DNA of 64,000 nt, from assembly GCF_014654365.1 (NCBI RefSeq), contig NZ_BNAY01000001.1, positions 744,001 to 808,000 on the forward strand. Reading direction: 5' to 3'. Of the stretch, positions 1-11,717 are shown one piece after another. Source of the stretch: Amycolatopsis oliviviridis. Lineage in GTDB: Bacteria; Actinomycetota; Actinomycetes; Mycobacteriales; Pseudonocardiaceae. The notes below the pieces were generated by a model that made no database searches, had not been told where the DNA came from, and was given only the letters and a program-made list of their open reading frames with translations. The position numbers and the translations under genes are program-made. How positions within the stretch are numbered: the first letter of the stretch is position 1; every line of letters starts with the position of its first letter.

Positions 1-2
1 CA

Positions 3-1583
3 CTCGTGGCCGGCGCCGCGTTGACCGGTGCCTCCGGGACGGCGGTCGCCGCACCGGACGCCGGGACGTCCGCCGCCCAGGTCGGCGCGACCGCGCCGGT
101 GACCTGGGGTGCCTGCACGGCGGACCAGCTCCGCGGTGTTCCCGCCGACCAGGTCAAGTTCTACAGCTGCGCGCGGTATCGCGTGCCGATCGACCACGAC
201 AACGCGGCGCTCGGCACCATCGACATCGCGATGCTGAAGCGGGCGGCGAAGACGCCCGACAAGAAGGTCGGTTCGCTGTTCCTCAACCCGGGTGGTCCCG
301 GCGGCTCCGGATTCCGGATGCCGATCGGCGGGGCGAACTACTTCCAGCCGCAGGTGCTCGACCGGTTCGACCTGATCGGGTTCGACCCGCGCGGGGTCGG
401 GGCCAGCAACCCGCTCAAATGCTTCACCACGCAGGAGGACGCGAACGACGTCTTCGCCGCGCAGATCCCCGTACCGCTGTCGCGGCAGGAGATCTCCGGC
501 ACGCTGGCGTCTTACCGGGACTACGGCCAGTTCTGCAAGAACAACGCGGGCGCGCTGCTGAACCACATGTCCACCAAGGACGTCGTGCGTGACCTCGACA
601 AGATGCGGGCCGCGGTCGGCGACCAGAAGCTGACCTTCGTCGGCTTCTCGTACGGGACCCTGATCGGGTCGACGTACACGTCGATGTTCCCGAAGCAGAG
701 CCGGGCGATCGTCATCGACGGCAACGTCGACCCGGCGCTGCGCACCAGCGACGGTGTGCAGTACGACCGTGAGCGGGCTCGCGGTTTCGAGATCGCACTG
801 GACGGGTTCCTGCGCAAGTGCGCGCAGGTCGGCCCGAAGTGCTCGTTCAGCTCGGGCACGCCGCGGGAGAAGTTCGACGAGATCCGCGATTACCTGCGCC
901 AGCAGCCGATCAAGCTGCCGGACGGGAGCAGCTACGACATCAACGCGTTCACCAGCACGGTTTCCGGCGTGCTGTACTCGCCGACGTCGTTCCCGCCGCT
1001 GGCCGACGACCTGCAGGCGCTGTACAACGTCGTCCACCCGCCGGCGGCGCAGACGCAGACGGCGCAGGCCGTCGAGCTGAAGGTGCTGCGGTCGGGGGCG
1101 AACGGGCGCGCGGACGCGAACCCGGACAGCCCGTACGTCGGTGACGATTCCTACTTCGCCGTGAACTGCTCGGACAAGAAGATCACGGTCAAGCAGGAGA
1201 AGGTGCCCGAGATCGCCGCGAAGTGGGAGAAGGAATCGCCCACCTTCGGTCGTTACCAGGCGTTCTCGGACGTGGCGGGCTGCCCGGTGTGGCCCGCGAA
1301 GAAGCCGGACGTCTACCGCGGCCCGTGGCAGGCCAAGACCGACACCCCGGTGCTGGTCATCGGCAACTACTACGACCCGGCGACCCAGTATCTGTTCTCG
1401 AAGCGGATGGCCGACGAGCTGGGCAACGCCCGGCTGCTCTCGGTCGACGCCTTCGGGCACTGCATCCTGGGCGACTCGCTCGGGGTGGACAAGGCCACGG
1501 CCGACTACCTGATCGACCTCAAGGTTCCGGCCAACGGTCAGGTGTTCCAGCCGAACGTCCAGCCGTTCGAAGCCACCACCTGA
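3..1583 (+). CDS. Secreted alpha/beta hydrolase, tripeptidyl-aminopeptidase (TAP/S33) type, 5' end cut by window
   Basis: The protein is an exported serine peptidase-like alpha/beta hydrolase that should release short peptides from N termini outside the cell. Counting from the first visible codon, the frame opens inside a signal peptide (hydrophobic LVAGAAL followed by AVAAP), so the true start lies upstream of the window. An oxyanion-loop motif NPGGPGGSG is followed by the nucleophile elbow GFSYGT (Ser216), Asp458 in YYDPAT and His486 in FGHCILG. The C-terminal part is the TAP-like domain of this family. Length (about 526 residues visible) fits the family. A strong stem-loop follows the stop. 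Substrate is not deducible from sequence. Confidence 0.88.
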   Translation, partial: LVAGAALTGASGTAVAAPDAGTSAAQVGATAPVTWGACTADQLRGVPADQVKFYSCARYRVPIDHDNAALGTIDIAMLKRAAKTPDKKVGSLFLNPGGPGGSGFRMPIGGANYFQPQVLDRFDLIGFDPRGVGASNPLKCFTTQEDANDVFAAQIPVPLSRQEISGTLASYRDYGQFCKNNAGALLNHMSTKDVVRDLDKMRAAVGDQKLTFVGFSYGTLIGSTYTSMFPKQSRAIVIDGNVDPALRTSDGVQYDRERARGFEIALDGFLRKCAQVGPKCSFSSGTPREKFDEIRDYLRQQPIKLPDGSSYDINAFTSTVSGVLYSPTSFPPLADDLQALYNVVHPPAAQTQTAQAVELKVLRSGANGRADANPDSPYVGDDSYFAVNCSDKKITVKQEKVPEIAAKWEKESPTFGRYQAFSDVAGCPVWPAKKPDVYRGPWQAKTDTPVLVIGNYYDPATQYLFSKRMADELGNARLLSVDAFGHCILGDSLGVDKATADYLIDLKVPANGQVFQPNVQPFEATT

Positions 1584-1599
1584 AAATCAGGTACATGAC

Positions 1600-1633
1600 C
1601 ACGAAGGCCACCGTCTCGGCGGTGGCCTTCGTG
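1600..1633. terminator. Perfect stem-loop between convergent genes
   Basis: The stem is 14 bp (1600-1613 with 1620-1633, left arm CACGAAGGCCACCG) with a 6-base loop. It lies 16 bases after the peptidase stop and faces the darcynin-like gene from the other side, so it can serve both strands. It has no clear T-run. It is the first of the palindrome family seen across this window. Confidence 0.75.
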
Positions 1634-1695
1634 GCGTTTCGGGACCGGTCCCGGGCACCCGGCGCTACGTTCTTCCCCGGGGAGGACCGGACGAG

Positions 1696-1761
1696 CCGGG
1701 GCGAGATCTTCGCCCCGGTGATCCGGGTGGGTTACCAGGGCACCGGCTGACACCGCCGGTG
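1696..1761. terminator. Two further short stem-loops next to the darcynin-like gene stop
   Basis: CCGGGGCGA (1696-1704) pairs with 1710-1718 over a 5-base loop, and CACCGGC (1741-1747) pairs with 1755-1761. Both lie just beyond the minus-strand stop at 1783 and could terminate that operon. The rest of 1584-1782 holds no supported gene. Confidence 0.45.
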
Positions 1762-1782
1762 TTCCTGGCTTCCCCGCCGGCT

Positions 1783-2130
1783 TCAGACGCTGAAGCTCGC
1801 GTAGGCGTCCAGCCCGTAGTTCGTGGCGTACGCGTTCTCGACCCCGACCAGCAGGTCGACGATCTCGAAGTAGCGGTCCCAGAACGGCGTCTCGCGCAGT
1901 GCCTCGATGAGCAGCTGGTACGAGTGGTGGTCTTCGGCCTCCCACACCCACACGTCGGTCACCCGCGCGGAGTAGAACTCGGTGTCGAAGAACCGCGACC
2001 GGACGCCCTTCACCTTGCTCTCGATCGCCGGGAGGACCTCGGTCTTGAAGGATTCCACCCGCTGCTCGACCGTGAGGCCGAGCCATTCGGGGGTGGTCTT
2101 GACCAGCATGAAAGCGGTCACTTCGGCCAT
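1783..2130 (-). CDS. Darcynin-like small protein (115 aa)
   Basis: This is a small soluble protein resembling the darcynin family, whose role is unknown. It has an N-terminal [13 protein letters not shown] segment, a central [11 protein letters not shown] strand typical of ferredoxin-like (dimeric alpha-beta barrel) folds, and no signal peptide or membrane span. The ATG at 2128-2130 is chosen because AAAGGAAGG sits just upstream and the preceding gene ends only 14 bases away. It is the last gene of a three-gene minus-strand operon (MFS efflux, SDR, this gene) divergent from a LysR regulator. By context it may act on or bind the same small molecule as the SDR and the exporter, which is inference. 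Family recognition is from pattern memory only. Confidence 0.7.
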   Translation of the reverse strand: MAEVTAFMLVKTTPEWLGLTVEQRVESFKTEVLPAIESKVKGVRSRFFDTEFYSARVTDVWVWEAEDHHSYQLLIEALRETPFWDRYFEIVDLLVGVENAYATNYGLDAYASFSV

Positions 2131-2144
2131 GGTGTCCCTTCCTT

Positions 2145-3035
2145 TCAGGCGTAGGCGCCGGCTTCGATGTCCTCGACGAGGGTCGGTCCGAAGGGGGCCC
2201 ACTTGAGCAGTTCGCGGGTGCGCTCGCTGGACGCGGACATGTCCAGCGCGAAGAACCGGCCGACGAATCCGAAGTGCTCGGCCGCGTTCTCCGGCGCCAC
2301 GGACACCACCGGGACGTCGAGCGTCCGCCCGATGGCTTCGGCGATTTCCTTCGTCGTCACGGCTTCTTCGGCGACGGCGTGGAGCAGCGAGCCGGTGGGC
2401 GCGCCTTCCAGGCCCAGCCGGACGAGCCGGGCCGCGTCGGTGCGGTGGATCGCCGCCCAGGACGCGGTGCCGTCGCCGAGGTAGCCGGAGACGCCGTGCT
2501 CGCGGGCCGCCGCGACGAGCGCCGCGACGAAACCGTGGTCGCCGACGCCGTGGACCGAGGGCGCGAAGCGGGCGCTGATCACCCGCATGCCCTTCTCGGC
2601 GTACTCGAGGGCGAGGTTCTCGGCGCCACCGCGATGCGAGTCGGGGCCGACTGCGGGGGAGAGGTCGGTTTCGGTGGCGGGTCGTCCCGTCGCCATGGTC
2701 GAGAGCCCCGCGGCGAGAACGAAGGCCCGGCCGGTCCCGGTCAGCGCGTCGGCGAAGGTTTCGACGGCGGCCCGCTCGGCCCGGTTGGACTCGGCGGGGT
2801 TGCCCCAGTCGTGTTTGTTGGCCAGGTGGATGACGGCCTCTGCTTCCCCGGCGCCCGCGCGGAGGCCGTCGAGATCGTCCAGGTCGCCGCGGCGGACCCG
2901 GGCGCCCTTCCGCTCCAGCGTGGCGGCGGAAGCGTCCGAGCGAGCGAGGCCGGTGACCTCGTGGCCGGCGTCGAGCAGCTCGTCCACGACGGCCGAGCCG
3001 ATCCAGCCGGTCGCTCCGGTGACGAATACGTGCAT
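2145..3035 (-). CDS. NAD(P)-dependent epimerase/short-chain dehydrogenase (extended SDR)
   Basis: An NAD(P)-binding Rossmann oxidoreductase of 296 residues. The cofactor loop TGATGWIG lies at the N terminus (residues 7-14), followed by an acidic DLDDLDG strand and VIHLAN. The usual extended-SDR YxxxK is not obvious: the region aligns as [13 protein letters not shown], as in many atypical NmrA/epimerase-like proteins that act as reductases or sensors. The start ATG at 3033-3035 has GGAG inside the end of the upstream MFS gene (stop at 3041, 5-base gap), so the two are probably translationally coupled. It belongs to the LysR-linked operon. Substrate unknown. Confidence 0.85.
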   Translation of the reverse strand: MHVFVTGATGWIGSAVVDELLDAGHEVTGLARSDASAATLERKGARVRRGDLDDLDGLRAGAGEAEAVIHLANKHDWGNPAESNRAERAAVETFADALTGTGRAFVLAAGLSTMATGRPATETDLSPAVGPDSHRGGAENLALEYAEKGMRVISARFAPSVHGVGDHGFVAALVAAAREHGVSGYLGDGTASWAAIHRTDAARLVRLGLEGAPTGSLLHAVAEEAVTTKEIAEAIGRTLDVPVVSVAPENAAEHFGFVGRFFALDMSASSERTRELLKWAPFGPTLVEDIEAGAYA

Positions 3036-3040
3036 GGGAA

Positions 3041-4549
3041 TTACTCCTTCTCCTTGGTGGTGCGGGAAAGACGTGATTGCAGGACGACGAGCGCCCCGAG
3101 GACGAGCACACTCACGCCGATCACCCGCAGGGCCGTGCTCGTACTGGTGACGAACGCGGAAATCACTTCGGGCTCGCGCCCGGGGGCCGTGGCGAGGGCC
3201 TGTGCCACGGTGTGCGGATCGTGGGCCGCGCGGAGGTCGGACGGCAGCGCCGCGACGAACCGTCCGGTGAGGACGGTGCCGATGACCGCGACGCCGAGCG
3301 CGCTGCCGAACTCGCGGGTGGTGGCCTGGAGACCGGCGCCGACACCGGCCTGGGCGGGCGGCAGCGAACCGGAGATCGCGGCGGACAGCGTCGGTAGGGC
3401 CAGCGTGACACCGATGCCGGTCACCACGAGCCAGGCCGCGTAGACGGGATACGGCGTCGAAGCGTCGTTTGTGGACAGTCCGAGGAGGCCGCAGCCGCAG
3501 AAGACGAACGCGATGGCCACGGTGGCGTCGACGCCGGCACGCTGGACGAGTTTGCCCACATGCCGCGCGCCGAGGATGACCGGGACGGTCAGCGGGATGA
3601 TCCCCAGCCCGGTCAGCAGCACACCGAATCCCTTGCCGTACTGCAGGAAGGACGCGTTGACGTAGAACAGCGCGAACATCCCGAAGAAGATCGCCGTCAT
3701 GCCGAGGCAGGCGCTGCGCAGCGCGGGCACGCGGAACAACCTGGGGTCGAGCAGCGGGTGCTCGGCTTTCAGCTCCACGAACGTCCATACGGCGAAGAGC
3801 AGGACCGAGCCGGCGAACCCGATCAGGACGATCGGGCTGCCCCAACCTTTTTCAGGCCCTTCGACGATGCCGAGCAGCAACGCGACGGACGCGCCGACGA
3901 GCAGGAGCGCACCGAAAAGGCTGAGCGGCCGGTCGTGCCGCGGGGAGACCGGAGCGATCCGGGCGACGAGCGCCGCGAGCACCAGCGAGAGCGGGACGGC
4001 GGCCGCGAACAGCCAGCGCCACGACCCGCCGGACAGCACCGCGCCGCCGCCGACGTTGCCGACGACACCGCCGATCCCGGTCATCGACGCCCAGGTCGCG
4101 ATGGTCACGCCCTTGCGCTCGGCGGGCACGGCGTGCAGCAGGACGGCGAGCGTGTTGGGCAGCACGGCGGCGGCCCCGATCCCGGTGATCGCCCGGCCCG
4201 CCAGCAGGAAGGGCACGTTCGGCGCGACCGTCGAGAGCAGCGCGCCGACCGCGAAGAGCGCCAGACCGGCGAGCAGGACGCCCTTGCGGCCGAAGCGGTC
4301 GCCCGCCGCGCCACCGGGGATCACGAGACAGGCGAAGAAAACGACGTAGGTGTCGACGATCCAGATGAGCGCCGACGCGGACGGGTGGAGGTCGCTCGCG
4401 GCCAGCATCGGGACGGCGAGGTTGATCGCGGCGACCATCCCGACCACGAGTACGACACAGGCGCACATGGCGGCCAGCAGGCCGTTTCGCGGGGCCGGAC
4501 GGCTCGCCGCGGGCGCGGCGTCGTCACGGAGTTGAAGTCGGAGTGGCAT
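3041..4549 (-). CDS. MFS drug/proton antiporter, DHA2 (14-TM) family
   Basis: A multidrug efflux-type major facilitator of about 502 residues with roughly 14 membrane spans. The loop 2-3 signature [15 protein letters not shown] and the [17 protein letters not shown] stretch are typical of DHA2 exporters (QacA/EmrB-like). A more upstream ATG at 4553-4555 is possible. The 4549 ATG is preferred because TAGCTT (4557-4562 on the minus strand) lies 7 bases before it and no Shine-Dalgarno serves either ATG. It heads the operon with the SDR and darcynin-like genes and diverges from lysR across about 75 bases of operator-like sequence, so LysR-controlled export of a small toxic compound is a reasonable inference. 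Confidence 0.88.
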   Translation of the reverse strand: MPLRLQLRDDAAPAASRPAPRNGLLAAMCACVVLVVGMVAAINLAVPMLAASDLHPSASALIWIVDTYVVFFACLVIPGGAAGDRFGRKGVLLAGLALFAVGALLSTVAPNVPFLLAGRAITGIGAAAVLPNTLAVLLHAVPAERKGVTIATWASMTGIGGVVGNVGGGAVLSGGSWRWLFAAAVPLSLVLAALVARIAPVSPRHDRPLSLFGALLLVGASVALLLGIVEGPEKGWGSPIVLIGFAGSVLLFAVWTFVELKAEHPLLDPRLFRVPALRSACLGMTAIFFGMFALFYVNASFLQYGKGFGVLLTGLGIIPLTVPVILGARHVGKLVQRAGVDATVAIAFVFCGCGLLGLSTNDASTPYPVYAAWLVVTGIGVTLALPTLSAAISGSLPPAQAGVGAGLQATTREFGSALGVAVIGTVLTGRFVAALPSDLRAAHDPHTVAQALATAPGREPEVISAFVTSTSTALRVIGVSVLVLGALVVLQSRLSRTTKEKE

Positions 4550-4585
4550 GTCCATGAAGCTATTGACCAGCGAGGTCTTCGTGCC

Positions 4586-4622
4586 ACGCAACTTTGACAA
4601 AGCAGACTTGCGTACGATGCAA
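4586..4622. promoter_or_regulatory. Candidate LysR operator in the MFS/lysR divergent region
   Basis: TTGCGTACGATGCAA (4608-4622) is a T-N11-A type box with TTGC/GCAA arms. An inverted copy, ACGCAA, lies at 4586-4591. TTGACA (4594-4599) sits between them. TACGAT (4613-4618) is placed 6 bases before the lysR ATG and could be a leaderless -10. Confidence 0.5.
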
Positions 4623-4624
4623 CT

Positions 4625-5530
4625 ATGGCCGACCAGCTGGATCTGAACCTTCTGCGGGTGTTCGACGCGTTGCTGCGGGAAGGCAGCGTCACGGCGGCCG
4701 CGGAGCGACTGCATCTGTCGATCCCGGCGGCGAGCCGGGCGCTGGGCCGGTTGCGGCGGGCGATGGGGGACCCGATCCTGGTGCGCGCCGGCCGCGGGAT
4801 GGTGCCGACGCCGTTCGCGCTCCGGACCGCGCCGCGCGTACGGTCGCTGCTCGACGAGGCGTCGGCACTGATCAGTGCCGACCGCGACCTGACGATCGGC
4901 GACCTCGAACGGACCTTCACGATCCGCATCAACGACGGCGTCGCCGCGACCTTGACGACGGCGGCCGTCGAGGCGACCGCCGCCGTCGCGCCGGGCGTGG
5001 TCCTGCGTTTCGTCGCGGAGGGCAGCGAAAGCACGGAGGCGCTTCGGGACGGCTCGGTGGATCTGGACATCGGCGCCGGTGACGTCACCGCTCCCGACAT
5101 CCGCTCGATGCCGCTGTACCGCGAACGGGTGGTCGGGATCGTCAGGGCGGACGGCCCGCTCGGCGGCAAGCGGCACCCGACGCTGGCTCAGCTCTGCCGC
5201 TACCCCCACGTTTCCGCTTCCCGGCGAGGCAGGGGCAGAGGACCGCTCGACGACGTGCTCGAAGCGGCCGGGCTCCAGCGCCGGGTCGCGGCGGTGGTCC
5301 CCACGTCCGCCGTCGCCGCTTTCCTGGTCTCGTCGAGCGACTACATCGGACTCGTCCCCTCGCGACTGGCCGAGCAGTACGGCCGGTCGCTCGGCATCCG
5401 CTGGTTCCCGATCCCGGCGGACCTCCCGGAGATCGAAGTCTGCCTGCTCTGGCACGCCCGGCTCGACGCCGATCCGGCCCAGCGCTGGCTGCGGGAGACG
5501 ATCCGCGACGCGCTCAACGCACCGTCCTGA
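4625..5530 (+). CDS. LysR-family transcriptional regulator
   Basis: A 301-residue LysR-type regulator. The N-terminal winged helix-turn-helix is clear (LDLNLLRVFDALLREGSVTAA to SRALGRLRRAMGDPILVR, residues about 4-55), followed by a periplasmic-binding-like effector domain with RINDG, DIGAGDV and IVRADGPL segments. It is transcribed away from the MFS-SDR-darcynin operon with a LysR box between them, the classic arrangement for a regulator controlling its divergent neighbour. No ribosome-binding site is visible and TACGAT lies 6 bases before the ATG, suggesting a leaderless mRNA. The effector is unknown. Confidence 0.92.
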   Translation: MADQLDLNLLRVFDALLREGSVTAAAERLHLSIPAASRALGRLRRAMGDPILVRAGRGMVPTPFALRTAPRVRSLLDEASALISADRDLTIGDLERTFTIRINDGVAATLTTAAVEATAAVAPGVVLRFVAEGSESTEALRDGSVDLDIGAGDVTAPDIRSMPLYRERVVGIVRADGPLGGKRHPTLAQLCRYPHVSASRRGRGRGPLDDVLEAAGLQRRVAAVVPTSAVAAFLVSSSDYIGLVPSRLAEQYGRSLGIRWFPIPADLPEIEVCLLWHARLDADPAQRWLRETIRDALNAPS

Positions 5531-5574
5531 CGGAAAAGGTGTCTCACTCGCTCGCCGGTGTGCCGGGTTCGGAT

Positions 5575-5627
5575 GTTGTGAAAGCCACATTCGCAACCTT
5601 CAACGTTGTGAAAGTGGCTTTCACAAC
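5575..5627. terminator. Inverted repeat downstream of lysR with two alternative pairings
   Basis: GTTGTGAAAGCCAC (5575-5588) is the exact reverse complement of 5614-5627 with a 25-base gap. A tighter hairpin, GTTGTGAAAG (5605-5614) with 5618-5627, competes for the same right arm. The TGAAAG...CTTTCA core matches the other palindromes of the window. It ends lysR transcription or separates it from mgtC. Confidence 0.6.
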
Positions 5628-5737
5628 GCCACCGACCCTCTTGACCTCCACGCGCGGGGTGGCCGGACGGCCGTCCGGTGGTACAGTCCCGGAGGTTGAT
5701 CAACACCGATCGAGTACGAAAGCGAGGTGAGCGGCAC

Positions 5738-5803
5738 ATGCCGGAAGACAGTTCTGGAACGACCGGAAGTGGTCGCCGTTCACCCGTGTGCGCGGTGCGC
5801 TGA
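5738..5803 (+). CDS. Possible 21-residue leader peptide upstream of mgtC
   Basis: An ATG preceded by GCGAGGTGAG opens a 21-codon frame ending TGA, reading MPEDSSGTTGSG then RRSPVCAVR. It ends 62 bases before the mgtC ATG. Short leader ORFs are known in enterobacterial mgt leaders, but this one is not proline-rich and could be chance. Confidence 0.25.
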   Translation: MPEDSSGTTGSGRRSPVCAVR

Positions 5804-5865
5804 CCTTCTCCGGTCTCCTTTCCCTGTCTGGCCTTGTGTACGCACGCCAGAAAAGAGCCGGAATC

Positions 5866-6342
5866 ATGAACACCTTCGAAATGCTGCTCAGGGTCGGCAC
5901 CGGCGTCGGTCTGGGCGCCGTCATCGGCATCGAGCGCCAGTACCGCGCCCGGATGGCCGGACTCCGCACCAACGCCCTCGTCGCCGTCGGCGCCACCCTT
6001 TTCGTCCTGTTGTCCGCGCACGGTTTCGGCGGGCTGAACACCAGCGGCGACGCCGACCCGACGCGGGTCGCCGCCCAGATCGTCTCCGGGATCGGCTTCC
6101 TCGGCGCCGGGGTGATCCTGCGGGACGGGCTGAACGTGCGCGGGCTCAACACCGCCGCCACGCTGTGGTGCTCGGCGGCCGTCGGATCCCTTGCGGGAGC
6201 GGGACTTTACGTCGTCGCGCTCGCCGGGACCGCGGTGATCGTCGGGGTCAACGTGCTGCTGCGTCCGCTCGGCCGCGTCGTCGACCGCCGTCCGGAGAAC
6301 CGGGAAGACTGCTCGGAGCAGGAGGAGCCCGAGAGGGCTTAG
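5866..6342 (+). CDS. mgtC: MgtC/SapB-family membrane protein
   Basis: A 158-residue inner-membrane protein of the MgtC/SapB family, proteins linked to growth in low magnesium and to virulence in intracellular pathogens. Diagnostic segments are GLGAVIGIERQYR (residues about 16-28), RTNALVAVGATLFVLL, QIVSGIGFLGAGVILRDG and NVRGLNTAATLWCSAAVG, giving four to five membrane spans. The ATG at 5866 is chosen because family members begin just before the LLR helix and AAAAGAG precedes it. A longer GTG-initiated reading at 5788 lacks support. The stop codon overlaps the stop of the converging hydrolase by 4 bases. The C-terminal tail is short and acidic, lacking the ACT-like domain of some members. Confidence 0.88.
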   Translation: MNTFEMLLRVGTGVGLGAVIGIERQYRARMAGLRTNALVAVGATLFVLLSAHGFGGLNTSGDADPTRVAAQIVSGIGFLGAGVILRDGLNVRGLNTAATLWCSAAVGSLAGAGLYVVALAGTAVIVGVNVLLRPLGRVVDRRPENREDCSEQEEPERA

Positions 6343-7139
6343 CAATCCAGGAAGTCGAGCAATATCCGGGAGAACTCGGCCGGCTTCTCCAGATTGATCA
6401 TGTGCGCGACCCCGGGGACGACAAGTTTCCGGGCGTCGCGTGCCTCGCTTTCGATCTGGTCGGCGATGGCGAGGATGTCCGAGGAATCCAGATCGCCCAC
6501 CAGTGTCATCGTTCGGGGCGTGAGCTCGCCGACGCGTTCGATGGCCCGCAACTCGTCCATCAGCATGAAACCACTGCCGCGGTGCCGGGTGATCGTGTTC
6601 GTGTACATCTCCTGGCACCGCCGCCGGACGTCCTGGTCGACGACGTCCGGAGCGCGCCGGGGGCCGTCCACCCACATCCGCAGCACGCATTCGATGACGG
6701 CGGGCAGATCACCCTTGGCGCCCGCTTCCTCGAGTTTCTTGTTCTGCTCCAGGACAAAGGGATCCTTCGTCACCATCGCGCTGAGACCGGTGGCCACGAG
6801 GACGAGGTTCTCGACGAGGTCCGGACAGGTCAGCGCGAAGTCGACCGCGATGCGCCCGCCGCCGGACAGCCCGACCAGCGACGCACGGGGGAGTTCCAGC
6901 GCGGTCATCAGCTCGCGAAGGTCCTCGTAGTGCTTGAAGCGCTGTGTCGGCGTGGAGGACTCACCGTGTCCGCGCGCGTCGTACCGGATGGCGGTGTGGT
7001 GCCGTTCGAGCGCCGTCATTTCGGCGTCCCACATCCGGGAGTCGAGCATGCCGCCGTGCAGCAGGACGACGGGATCACCCGCGCCCCGGATCTCGTACGC
7101 GAGCTCGCCGTTCTCGACCTGAATCCGACCGTGGGCCAT
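6339..7139 (-). CDS. Alpha/beta-hydrolase fold protein
   Basis: A cytosolic 266-residue alpha/beta hydrolase. The oxyanion motif HGG (residues 28-30) is followed by YDARGHGES, the nucleophile elbow GLSGGG (Ser92), an acid candidate in VGDLDSSD and a C-terminal His in GVAHMINLEKP. This layout is that of 3-oxoadipate enol-lactonase or haloperoxidase-like esterases. No signal peptide is seen, and the substrate cannot be named. Its stop codon overlaps that of mgtC on the other strand. The start has no Shine-Dalgarno, and TAGCGT lies 6 bases upstream, so the gene looks leaderless. Confidence 0.85.
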   Translation of the reverse strand: MAHGRIQVENGELAYEIRGAGDPVVLLHGGMLDSRMWDAEMTALERHHTAIRYDARGHGESSTPTQRFKHYEDLRELMTALELPRASLVGLSGGGRIAVDFALTCPDLVENLVLVATGLSAMVTKDPFVLEQNKKLEEAGAKGDLPAVIECVLRMWVDGPRRAPDVVDQDVRRRCQEMYTNTITRHRGSGFMLMDELRAIERVGELTPRTMTLVGDLDSSDILAIADQIESEARDARKLVVPGVAHMINLEKPAEFSRILLDFLDC

Positions 7140-7145
7140 CCACCC

Positions 7146-7151
7146 ACGCTA
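7146..7151 (-). promoter_or_regulatory. Leaderless -10 TAGCGT for the hydrolase gene
   Basis: TAGCGT on the minus strand, then 6 bases, then ATG. The matching -35 would fall inside the acn terminator hairpin. Confidence 0.45.
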
Positions 7152-7162
7152 GCGGAAGACGA

Positions 7163-7203
7163 CGATGGCCCCTTTCCCCAAAGTGCGGGAAAAGGGGCCA
7201 TCG
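7163..7203. terminator. Long hairpin at the acn 3' end
   Basis: CGATGGCCCCTTT (7163-7175) pairs with 7191-7203, extended by CCC/GGG past a bulged A at 7190. It lies 10 bases past the acn stop codon. Confidence 0.7.
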
Positions 7204-7213
7204 AGGGTGGTGC

Positions 7214-10364
<3,151 letters not shown>

Positions 10365-11714
10365 GTGCGTGGTGAAACCGGGTCTGGGGCCGGTGCCCGC
10401 CGTGGCACGACCATCGGTGCGCTGGGAATCGCCCTGTTGCTCGGGGTGACGGGTACCGCCATCGCGGTACCCCCGCCCCCGCCGAACCCCAGCGACTCCG
10501 AGATCAACTCCAGCAAGGCCGAGGCCAACGCCAAGGCGGGCGACGTCGGCAGGCTGACGAATCAGCTGGCCCAGGCCGAGTCGAAGCTCGCGCAGCTCAA
10601 CGACGACGTCGAGCTGAAGATGGAAGAGGCCAACAAGGCGCGGGTCGACGCGGAGACCGCGCAGGACGAAGCCGCCCAGGCCGACCGTGAGGCGCAGTCC
10701 GCGCGCACCGAGTCCGACGCCGCGCAGGCGACCATCGACAAGGCCCGCGCCGACCTCGACAAGTTCGCCGCCGCCAGCTTCCAGCAGGGCAGCACCATCG
10801 GTTCGGTGTGGGCGTACCTGACCGCCAACAGCCCCAAGGAACTTCTCGGCCGCGCCCAGATGCTCGACGCGGTCGGCGGCAGCAGGCTCAACGCGCTCGA
10901 CACGATGAAGCGCGCGCAGACGGACAAGTCCAACAAGGACGCGACGGCGCGCAAGAAGCTGGAGATCGCGCAGGAGCGCAAGCGCGCGGCCGAGGCGGCC
11001 AAGCACGAGGCCGACAACGCGCAGAGCGCCGCGCAGCACGCGCAGGACACCCAGGCCACGCAGAACGAGAAGCTCGAAGCCGACAAGACGAACGTCGAGA
11101 AGCAGCTCTTCGAAGCGCAGCAGAAGGTCAGCGGCCTGCAGGGGCAGCGGCAGCGCTACGAGGACTGGAAGGCGCAGAAGGCCCGCGAGGACGAGGAGCG
11201 CGCTCGCCAGGCCGCGCTCGCCGCGTCGAGGCCCAGTCAGGGCGGCGGTGGCCGTCCGTCGAGCAGGCCCGTCCAGTCGGCGCCCGCCGGGGCCAGTGTC
11301 GAGGCCGCCGTCCAGCGGGCCTTGTCGCAGCTGGGACTCCCGTACGCGTGGGGCGGCGGCAACACCTCCGGCCCGACGCGCGGTATCCGCGACGGCGGCG
11401 TCGCCGACCGCTACGGCGACTACATGAAGATCGGCTTCGACTGCTCGGGCCTGATGATCTACGCGTTCGCCGGGGTTCGGGCGCTCCCGCACTACAGCGG
11501 ATACCAGTACAACGCCGGCCGGAAGGTGCCGCTCTCGCAGATGCGCCGCGGCGACATGCTCTTCTGGGGCGGCAGCGCGCGGGGCATCCACCACGTCGCG
11601 ATGTACCTCGGGAACGGCCAGATGGTCGAGGCGCCGCAGTCCGGGCTGCGGGTCCGGGTCGCTCCGGTGCGCTACGGCGGCATCATGCCGTACGCGACCC
11701 GCATGATCGGCTAG
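10365..11714 (+). CDS. NlpC/P60 peptidoglycan endopeptidase, RipA type
   Basis: A secreted D,L-endopeptidase that cuts peptidoglycan stem peptides, likely during cell separation. The order is a signal peptide (ARRGTTIGALGIALLLGV then AIAVPPPP), a long Ala/Glu/Lys-rich coiled coil (about residues 45-270), a Gly/Ser/Pro linker and a C-terminal NlpC/P60 domain (about 300-449). Catalytic Cys360 sits in FDCSGLM, and the His is 409 or 410 in GIHHVAMYLG. The coiled coil folding back on the active site is the RipA autoinhibition layout. GTG start with GGGAGGTGG upstream. It sits opposite acn and upstream of moxR, as ripA-ripB do in M. tuberculosis. Only one such gene is present here. Confidence 0.92.
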   Translation: MRGETGSGAGARRGTTIGALGIALLLGVTGTAIAVPPPPPNPSDSEINSSKAEANAKAGDVGRLTNQLAQAESKLAQLNDDVELKMEEANKARVDAETAQDEAAQADREAQSARTESDAAQATIDKARADLDKFAAASFQQGSTIGSVWAYLTANSPKELLGRAQMLDAVGGSRLNALDTMKRAQTDKSNKDATARKKLEIAQERKRAAEAAKHEADNAQSAAQHAQDTQATQNEKLEADKTNVEKQLFEAQQKVSGLQGQRQRYEDWKAQKAREDEERARQAALAASRPSQGGGGRPSSRPVQSAPAGASVEAAVQRALSQLGLPYAWGGGNTSGPTRGIRDGGVADRYGDYMKIGFDCSGLMIYAFAGVRALPHYSGYQYNAGRKVPLSQMRRGDMLFWGGSARGIHHVAMYLGNGQMVEAPQSGLRVRVAPVRYGGIMPYATRMIG

Positions 11715-11717
11715 GCG

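Larger units (their letters stand above)
5531..5865 (+). other. 335-base intergenic region: palindrome, possible leader peptide, mgtC leader
   Basis: Downstream of lysR lies an inverted repeat (5575-5627). Beyond it is an mgtC leader of about 130-200 bases containing a possible 21-codon ORF (5738-5803). I looked for an M-box magnesium riboswitch and did not recognise one. Confidence 0.5.

Noticed and set aside
5628..5865. M-box magnesium riboswitch before mgtC
   Set aside because: The leader lacks the conserved M-box blocks I know; only a possible short ORF was seen.
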